Of a DNA stretch of 44,171 bases, positions 41,291 through 44,171 are shown piece by piece. Numbering within the stretch: position 1 is the first letter of the stretch; the number at the start of each line of letters is the position of its first letter. A program made the translations under genes and the position numbers. Under the pieces are notes generated by a model. The model was not told the DNA's origin. It searched no databases and saw only the letters and a program-made list of their open reading frames with translations. The DNA is from a virus. The DNA lies in IMG/VR virus record IMGVR_UViG_3300044612_001652, positions 1-44,171 of that record. One strand, given 5' to 3'.

Positions 41291-41620
41291 TTACGCATCA
41301 GGTTCTCCCTCTGTAACCGCGAAGTCCGGAAACTCGTACGCTTGGCCAGTTAGTACAGACCTGAACAGACCGAACCTTCGGTGATGCACGAACACCACTC
41401 CCGGTTTGCCCCTGAACCCGCCAGCACTCTGGTATTTCAGACTGTGTATCTCCCATGGCCGGTCGCGCACCCATGCGTTCACCATAATTTCAGCCTTGCT
41501 ATGGGCGGCGTCCGGGCTTCGAGACCATACTACCTCGCATATCCAGAGCCAGCCGTGTTCTTCCCCAAAGGCTTCCGCGAACGGCTCGCCTAATTTGTAT
41601 ATCTCACCCTTCTTCAGCAT
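41291..41620 (-). CDS. GWLW-family small protein, member 5 (long)
   Basis: 109 residues. KKGEIYKLGE, then EEHGWLWICE, an insertion of about 40 residues, and FGLFRSVLTGQAYEFPD. ATG at 41620 lies within the last codons of member 4; GGAGGCAGCAG before it is the ribosome site. Confidence 0.78.
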   Translation of the reverse strand: MLKKGEIYKLGEPFAEAFGEEHGWLWICEVVWSRSPDAAHSKAEIMVNAWVRDRPWEIHSLKYQSAGGFRGKPGVVFVHHRRFGLFRSVLTGQAYEFPDFAVTEGEPDA

Positions 41621-41822
41621 CTGCTGCCTCCAGTTCCTCGGGGGAAAAATGTTCTTCGCAGCCCGTGGTTATGGATTTAAGGATAGGCCATAAGTTATTC
41701 ACGTCGCCGTCGTCCTCCCCCTCCCAAATCCAGAGCCAGCCGTCAGTGGCTGTTAAGTAGGATAAGCGTTTTGCACAAACCCGATACACCCGGCCCACGA
41801 CCATATCTTCCAGCCTAACCAT
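41604..41822 (-). CDS. GWLW-family small protein, member 4
   Basis: 72 residues. VVGRVYRVCA, TATDGWLWIWEGEDDG, LKSITTGCEEHF, then EELEAADAEEG. ATG 41822 overlaps the end of member 3; GGAGG lies six bases before it. An ATG eight codons upstream is less likely. Confidence 0.78.
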   Translation of the reverse strand: MVRLEDMVVGRVYRVCAKRLSYLTATDGWLWIWEGEDDGDVNNLWPILKSITTGCEEHFSPEELEAADAEEG

Positions 41823-42036
41823 CTGCTGCCTCCAGTTCTTCTTCAAGAAACTGTTGCGTATCGCCTGTAGCCAGTGAGCGGCAAATGTAAAAGGTGTGCT
41901 CGTCTTCGTCGCGCTCGTCGTCGGTCATTTCCCCCTCCCACATGTACAGCCAGCCGCCGCGCTTCACTTCTGTTCGGACTTCCTCCTCCGTAGCGTATGC
42001 GTAAGAAGTTACGCGGTAGAGCTTACCCCTCTCCAT
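41815..42036 (-). CDS. GWLW-family small protein, member 3
   Basis: 73 residues. ERGKLYRVTS, RGGWLYMWEGEMTDD, YICRSLATGDTQQFL, ending EELEAADG. The codons for the EELEAAD tail double as the ribosome site of member 4. ATG 42036 preceded by GGGAGGAAGAGG. Confidence 0.78.
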   Translation of the reverse strand: MERGKLYRVTSYAYATEEEVRTEVKRGGWLYMWEGEMTDDERDEDEHTFYICRSLATGDTQQFLEEELEAADG

Positions 42037-42220
42037 CCTCTTCCTCCCAGTTCTCGAAAGTTCTTTCCGGGATGTCTGACGTGGCGATTTTTCCTGATCC
42101 CACCGACCTAAAGTAATAGATGGCTCCTTCTTTTCTCTCATACACCCATAGCCAGCCACCGTGCTCTTCTGCGGATGCTCTGTACTGAGGGAGTAACTTG
42201 ACCACGCTACCTATTTTCAT
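42023..42220 (-). CDS. GWLW-family small protein, member 2
   Basis: 65 residues. KIGSVVKLLP, EEHGGWLWVYERKEG, YYFRSVGSGKIATSDIP, with a very acidic tail. Uses AGA, AAA and A-ending codons often, unlike the structural genes. Overlaps members 1 and 3 by 14 bases each. Confidence 0.8.
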   Translation of the reverse strand: MKIGSVVKLLPQYRASAEEHGGWLWVYERKEGAIYYFRSVGSGKIATSDIPERTFENWEEEDGEG

Positions 42221-42428
42221 CCTCGGCCTCCTCTAACCATCTTTCCGGCCACACCAACCATATAACCTTACCCGTAGCGACGGACCTGAAACGAGGGTCT
42301 CCCTGCCGCAGGCCATACCGTGTGTTCAGGTCCTCACAGACCCATAGCCAGCCTCCTTCATCGGAAATCCGGCCCGCGCCCGCAATGCCGCCCTTAAGCC
42401 GGTACACTCTACCCTTCTCCAGTTTCAT
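42207..42428 (-). CDS. GWLW-family small protein, member 1
   Basis: 73 residues from ATG 42428 (another ATG directly before). KLEKGRVYRLKG, SDEGGWLWVCEDLNT, FRSVATGKVIWLVWPE, acidic tail. First of the tandem array, preceded by AAGGAGG and a strong hairpin. The open frame upstream is a shadow of the VWA gene. Confidence 0.8.
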   Translation of the reverse strand: MKLEKGRVYRLKGGIAGAGRISDEGGWLWVCEDLNTRYGLRQGDPRFRSVATGKVIWLVWPERWLEEAEDENR

Positions 42429-42441
42429 CATCTGCCTCCTT

Positions 42442-42463
42442 GGGGGAGCCCGGAGGCTCCCCC
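42442..42463 (-). other. Strong intercistronic hairpin (no U-tract)
   Basis: Minus strand: GGGGGAGCC, TCCG, GGCTCCCCC, then AAGGAGG, the ribosome site of member 1. Nine perfect pairs with a UNCG-type loop but no T-run, so an mRNA stability or processing element rather than a simple terminator. Confidence 0.7.
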
Positions 42464-42471
42464 GTAATTTC

Positions 42472-43680
42472 TTACGTAATGTCGTCGATGTGCAGGACGC
42501 GACCGTTGTCAGGCACAGCCGACTTGTTGCCGATGACGATCCACAGGACCGGAGCATCCCAGCCCTTACCCCAGTTGGGCACGTGGCCATCCGTCAGCAT
42601 GATGACGCACTGCGGCTTGATCTTGTGCTCCTTGAGGTAGTCGGGGACGCATTGCGGGTCGGTGCCGCCGCCGCCCTTGGGCCGGGTAGACGCCAGAAGA
42701 CCGTCGATCTCGTGGCGCTCGTATCGCTCCGCTGCTTCTACCCGCGTATCCCAGTAGAGCAGATGCGTCGCGTCAGGCTTGACGCTTTGGGTGAGGCTGA
42801 CGATCTCGGTCAACAGGATAGTGGTAGGCGAAGGGTTGCCTCCCCACATGGACCCGGACAGGTCCGCACCGATGACGATCTCGCCCACGCTTTCACTGAT
42901 CGACGTAGGCAGAGCGATGCCCATAGAGAGGAACCGGCGGTTCAGCTTGCGCCACGAGGACTCGTCGTTACCCGCACAGACTTCTTGGACGAACTCGCGG
43001 AGAGCAGCGCGCCAATCCACCTGCGGGCGTAGCAGGTCGGTGACGGCCAGAGGCGTATCACCCTTACCCAGACCCAGCTTCTTGGCCTCTTCGAGGCTGC
43101 GGCGCATGATGACGTCGATCTCACGCCCCAGCTTCTCTTGGGCCTCTTCGCTCAGTTCGCTCGCGCCCTCCCAGTCGTGCTCGTCGAAGCCGTCGCCGGG
43201 GGGTCCCTTACCCTTGCCGCCTCCTTCTTGCTCCTGCTTGAGGCGGTCGAAGATGCGCTTGGCGCTCCAGCCGGAGAACTTGGGCTCGTGCAGACCCATC
43301 AGGCTCCCATCAGGGTTCTTGGGGAACTCGCAGACACTGGCGTCGGGGTCAGCCTTCACGATGATATCGTTCACGACGTAGTCGCAGGCGATGTTGGTGA
43401 GGCGCGGGTCCTCCTTCCACAGCTTCTGGTATACCGTCGTATGGCGAAGCGCCTTGTGGCACGCCTCGTGCAGGCAGACGAAGGCCAGTTGCTTGAGGGG
43501 CAGGCTGTCGATGAACTCGCGTCCATACGCCTCGTCGCGTCCGTTGGTCATAGCCGTAGGCAGGCCGTCCACGACTTTGATCGTGCCCACCGACATGACG
43601 CCAGACCAGAGGCGAAGGCCGGGAATTGTAGACCGCATCACGCTGATACGGGCCTTGGTCAGTTTACGTTCAGCTTCCAT
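42472..43680 (-). CDS. VWA-like/metallopeptidase-like protein (DUF2201 type)
   Basis: 402 residues. N-terminal metallopeptidase-like domain with HEACH at 71-75 followed by H80. A Gly/Lys/acidic linker (about 150-185) leads to a C-terminal VWA-like domain: MIDAS DLSGS at 273-277, T340/D341 in GGGGTDP, and MLTDG at 361-365. This pair of domains defines bacterial and phage proteins usually coded beside a MoxR-type AAA+ ATPase, where the VWA protein links the ATPase to a target. Leader AGGAGCAAACAAG. Which substrate it acts on is unknown. Confidence 0.88.
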   Translation of the reverse strand: MEAERKLTKARISVMRSTIPGLRLWSGVMSVGTIKVVDGLPTAMTNGRDEAYGREFIDSLPLKQLAFVCLHEACHKALRHTTVYQKLWKEDPRLTNIACDYVVNDIIVKADPDASVCEFPKNPDGSLMGLHEPKFSGWSAKRIFDRLKQEQEGGGKGKGPPGDGFDEHDWEGASELSEEAQEKLGREIDVIMRRSLEEAKKLGLGKGDTPLAVTDLLRPQVDWRAALREFVQEVCAGNDESSWRKLNRRFLSMGIALPTSISESVGEIVIGADLSGSMWGGNPSPTTILLTEIVSLTQSVKPDATHLLYWDTRVEAAERYERHEIDGLLASTRPKGGGGTDPQCVPDYLKEHKIKPQCVIMLTDGHVPNWGKGWDAPVLWIVIGNKSAVPDNGRVLHIDDIT

Positions 43681-43706
43681 CTTGTTTGCTCCTAGGTGGT
43701 TAGGGG

Positions 43707-44171
43707 TTACCAGCTGCTGTCGAGGATGGCGGTCAGCTTGCGGGACATATCCTCGCGCACTCCCGGGCTACCCTTCACGTCCTCAATGTCGATGCCGTAG
43801 ATAGCGTCGGACAGGGCGCGGCGGGCGCGTTCAAGTTCAGGGTCCTTGGTGACGTTGAGGTGCTTGAGCATCTCGGTCATGTCCTGCGCGTTGGTGACGA
43901 AGGTGTCATGCCACCGCTTCTTGGCGTCGGGGTCGTCGGGTTGGTTCAGCTTGTCCGTCATGGCGGTCAGCATCTTGTGGAGGCGATCCCATGGCTCGCG
44001 CATGGCCTCGGCCAGTCGGTCGTTGAAGGCGGCGTCGTATTGCTCGCGCATCTCCTGAATATCCTGCGCGGGTAGGTCCACGCGGAAATCCCCGCCTTCA
44101 GGCACAGGTGAGAACACCATGCGGAAAGCGAACTTGGACGCAACTTCCTCGACACTCGGGTAGTCGTTGGG
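43707..44171 (-). CDS. VWA-partner protein, 5' end outside the window
   Basis: At least 154 residues; the frame stays open to the right edge (PNDYPSVEEVASKFAFR before the first internal Met), so the gene begins outside. Helical and charged (IQEMREQYDAAFNDRLAEAM, WDRLHKMLTAMTDKLNQ). It precedes the VWA gene in the operon, as helical partner proteins do in MoxR-VWA clusters. No enzymatic motif. Confidence 0.78.
   Translation of the reverse strand, partial: PNDYPSVEEVASKFAFRMVFSPVPEGGDFRVDLPAQDIQEMREQYDAAFNDRLAEAMREPWDRLHKMLTAMTDKLNQPDDPDAKKRWHDTFVTNAQDMTEMLKHLNVTKDPELERARRALSDAIYGIDIEDVKGSPGVREDMSRKLTAILDSSW

Noticed and set aside
42779-43381. Plus-strand frame opposite the VWA gene
   Set aside because: Ser/Arg/Pro-rich shadow of a gene with clear MIDAS and HEACH motifs.

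Overview
The window is phage DNA, GC-rich, with a tightly packed gene order typical of a temperate podovirus of an alphaproteobacterium. A GcrA-family regulator (6522-7076), a portal and a coat protein of the P22 type, an Erf-type annealing protein, NinB, RusA and a tyrosine integrase next to a tRNA-derived attachment core point to a lambda/P22-style phage of Caulobacterales or a close relative (Brevundimonas- or Caulobacter-like; the host is inferred).

Layout. 1-3991, minus strand: leftward early operon (unknown small genes, HNH nuclease, PAPS-reductase-like protein, NinB, Erf) read from a promoter near 4025-4053. 4024-4831: lysis-lysogeny switch with CI-like repressor (minus), Cro-like protein (plus) and matching operators on both sides, arranged like lambda OL and OR. 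4831-9158, plus: regulators, RusA, GcrA homologue, a DnaA domain IV-like protein, and a replication gene carrying a 12-bp iteron array. 9159-9445 is a non-coding early/late boundary with a terminator. 9446-31023, plus: terminase, P22-type portal, scaffold, coat, adaptor, many tail/fibre proteins and large ejection-type proteins. 31242-33007: spanin, endolysin and holin genes. 33027-34178: metallophosphoesterase cargo gene. 34318-34355: half tRNA-Thr used as attP core, overlapping the integrase stop codon. 34346-37601, minus: integrase, Xis-like gene, small accessory genes.

37386-44171, minus, has a different character: less GC-rich codon choice, a repeated ribosome-binding leader of the form AGGAGCAAAC before most genes, two-repeat Myb-like protein, two ~300-residue unknowns, six tandem paralogues of a tiny GWLW-motif protein, and a VWA/metallopeptidase protein with an unknown partner cut by the window end. 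The six-gene family is the most novel-looking content.

Bases 1-109 are an exact copy of 36460-36568. Bases 1-36459 alone would close into a complete circular temperate phage with one continuous left operon from pL to int, so the remaining 7.6 kb is either a real extra segment flanked by a duplication or sequence joined from a related phage across this repeat. The sequence alone cannot decide between them.
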